From Tragulus kanchil (taxonomy: Eukaryota; Chordata; Mammalia; Artiodactyla; Tragulidae), in assembly GCA_022376925.1 (NCBI GenBank), contig JAIOJX010000002.1, positions 38,340,501 through 38,404,500 on the forward strand: DNA of 64,000 nt, in the 5' to 3' direction. Made by a program: the position numbers and the translations under genes. The stretch's first letter is position 1. Each line of letters begins with the position of its first letter. Of the stretch, positions 63,111 through 64,000 are shown one piece after another. The notes below the pieces were generated by a model. That model worked only from the letters and a program-made list of their open reading frames with translations, did no database searches and was not told the DNA's origin.

Positions 63111-64000
63111 TTCTTATACTGTATTATATTCAATCTGTTCATCCTGGACTTAGCAAAGATGTGAATAAATTCCAGTAGGATCAGATGAATGCCAAATATC
63201 ATTGAAAAATAGAAATATGTTTTCTGATCCTAAAATCTAACACAAGTAGGGTACTAATTACACTTTTAAAAGCTCCAGTGGAAATGTTTTATCTGTGAAA
63301 TTAATCTTACTGTCTTTAAAATGCCTTAAATCAGAGATTTTCAACATTAATGTGTTTAGAAAATCATGTGGTTATAAAGGTAGATTTCCGATTCCTGAAC
63401 TTACTATCTCTGTGGGTCTTGGAAAAGCCCAGAAACCTGCATTTATAAAGTCCATCATATGCTGGGAAAGGCTCCTGAGAAACACACGGAACTCATTCCC
63501 GTCAGCCTGCAAAGCTGCCACTGCCGCCGCCACTATTTGGTCTGGTTTTTAATTACAGTCCAAGGAAGACTGTTAGAGAAATACGAAATAAATCACCACT
63601 TGAAATGCTCTACTTTGTAAGCTTCCTTAAATAAATTGCAAGAAACAAGATGAAGTTTAGAAAAGCAACATGATTATTTTATGGGCTGTGGAAATCTTGT
63701 ATCATTATGGCTGTAAGAGACTGTGTTTTCATTCAAATCCCTTCAAGTTAGAGGCACAAGTTGGCTTACTTGAAATTTTAAGTTTCAAACTTCTAACTCA
63801 TACTATATAAAAATTCAACAGAAAATCCTCAACCCATCGCCTAGCATCTTGACTTGGCTAGCTTTGTAAAGGTATTATATACTCAGGATAAGACCCTGGA
63901 TCAAGAACACCCCTCGTCACTGGTGCTGAAGGGTGGGTGGGGTAAACCTCTGACAAACACATGACCTTGAAGTGAGAGAAGACTCGCAGTGGACAGAAAG
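63111..64000. other. Intron, single copy
   Basis: No exon with PLAT motifs was found on the minus strand. Text at 63330-63450 (CCCAGAAACCTGCATTTATA) weakly recalls a MER5-type DNA transposon; not called. Confidence 0.45.

Noticed and set aside
1..64000. CRISPR arrays, tRNA or rRNA genes
   Set aside because: No spaced direct repeats of that kind. tRNA-like B-box text occurs only in SINEs.

Overview
The window is mammalian nuclear DNA from a ruminant, most likely a bovid. The evidence is the repeat set: tRNA-derived Bov-tA/BovA SINEs, BovB (RTE) LINE 3' ends, ruminant L1 and CHR-type cetartiodactyl SINEs. BovB and Bov-tA occur throughout ruminants, so the species cannot be named. There is no bacterial operon, CRISPR array, tRNA or rRNA. 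Almost all open reading frames longer than 60 codons are repeat-derived or chance frames.

One real gene is supported. It lies on the minus strand and crosses the window from right to left. I reconstructed 11 consecutive coding exons from splice sites and reading phase: 62395-62263, 53622-53471, 49443-49365, 44562-44487, 43193-43117, 41727-41608, 38382-38279, 34780-34604, 29877-29665, 20685-20508 and 6296-6165. All ten exon-exon joins keep one open frame, giving 1441 nt and about 480 residues. All fully visible introns have GT-AG ends. The protein shows the end of one PLAT/LH2 domain, a second complete PLAT domain, two FGF-like beta-trefoils with six DG-type turn motifs, and the start of a charged tail. 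The PLAT part resembles LOXHD1-type domains, but LOXHD1 as I remember it has no beta-trefoils. From memory only, the best candidate is an extended, PLAT-containing transcript of the RP1 locus; this is unverified, so I give no symbol. Both gene ends lie outside the window.

The dominant structural feature is not a gene. Most of the window consists of 23 head-to-tail duplicated blocks of about 1.0-1.16 kb, one after another. Each pair contains different sequence. Pairs are near-identical and differ by single SNPs, homopolymer indels or microsatellite length. Many junctions carry 10-50 bp of filler, and some filler is a degraded copy of the sequence that should follow. At 31.8-36.1 kb the variants alternate as if two haplotypes had been joined. 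The simplest reading is an assembly built from contigs whose ~1.1 kb overlapping ends were never merged. Nine of the 11 exons are present twice or three times because of this, and some extra copies are truncated, so automatic gene models here will be wrong.

Layout: 1-2.9 kb ruminant L1 ORF2 carrying a small A-tailed insertion; 2.9-11.8 kb duplicated blocks D1-D4 with L1 3' sequence, the last exon, BovB and CHR SINEs; 11.8-13.7 kb old L1, BovB and CHR; 13.7-20.7 kb D5-D7 and exon 10; 20.7-28 kb D8-D10 with LTR-like remnants; 28-36.1 kb exons 9 and 8 with D11-D13; 36.1-46.4 kb exons 7 to 4 with D14-D16; 46.4-55.4 kb exons 3 and 2 with D17-D20; 55.4-58.6 kb old L1 and D21; 58.6-62.4 kb D22-D23 and exon 1; 62.4-64 kb intron with one Bov-tA.
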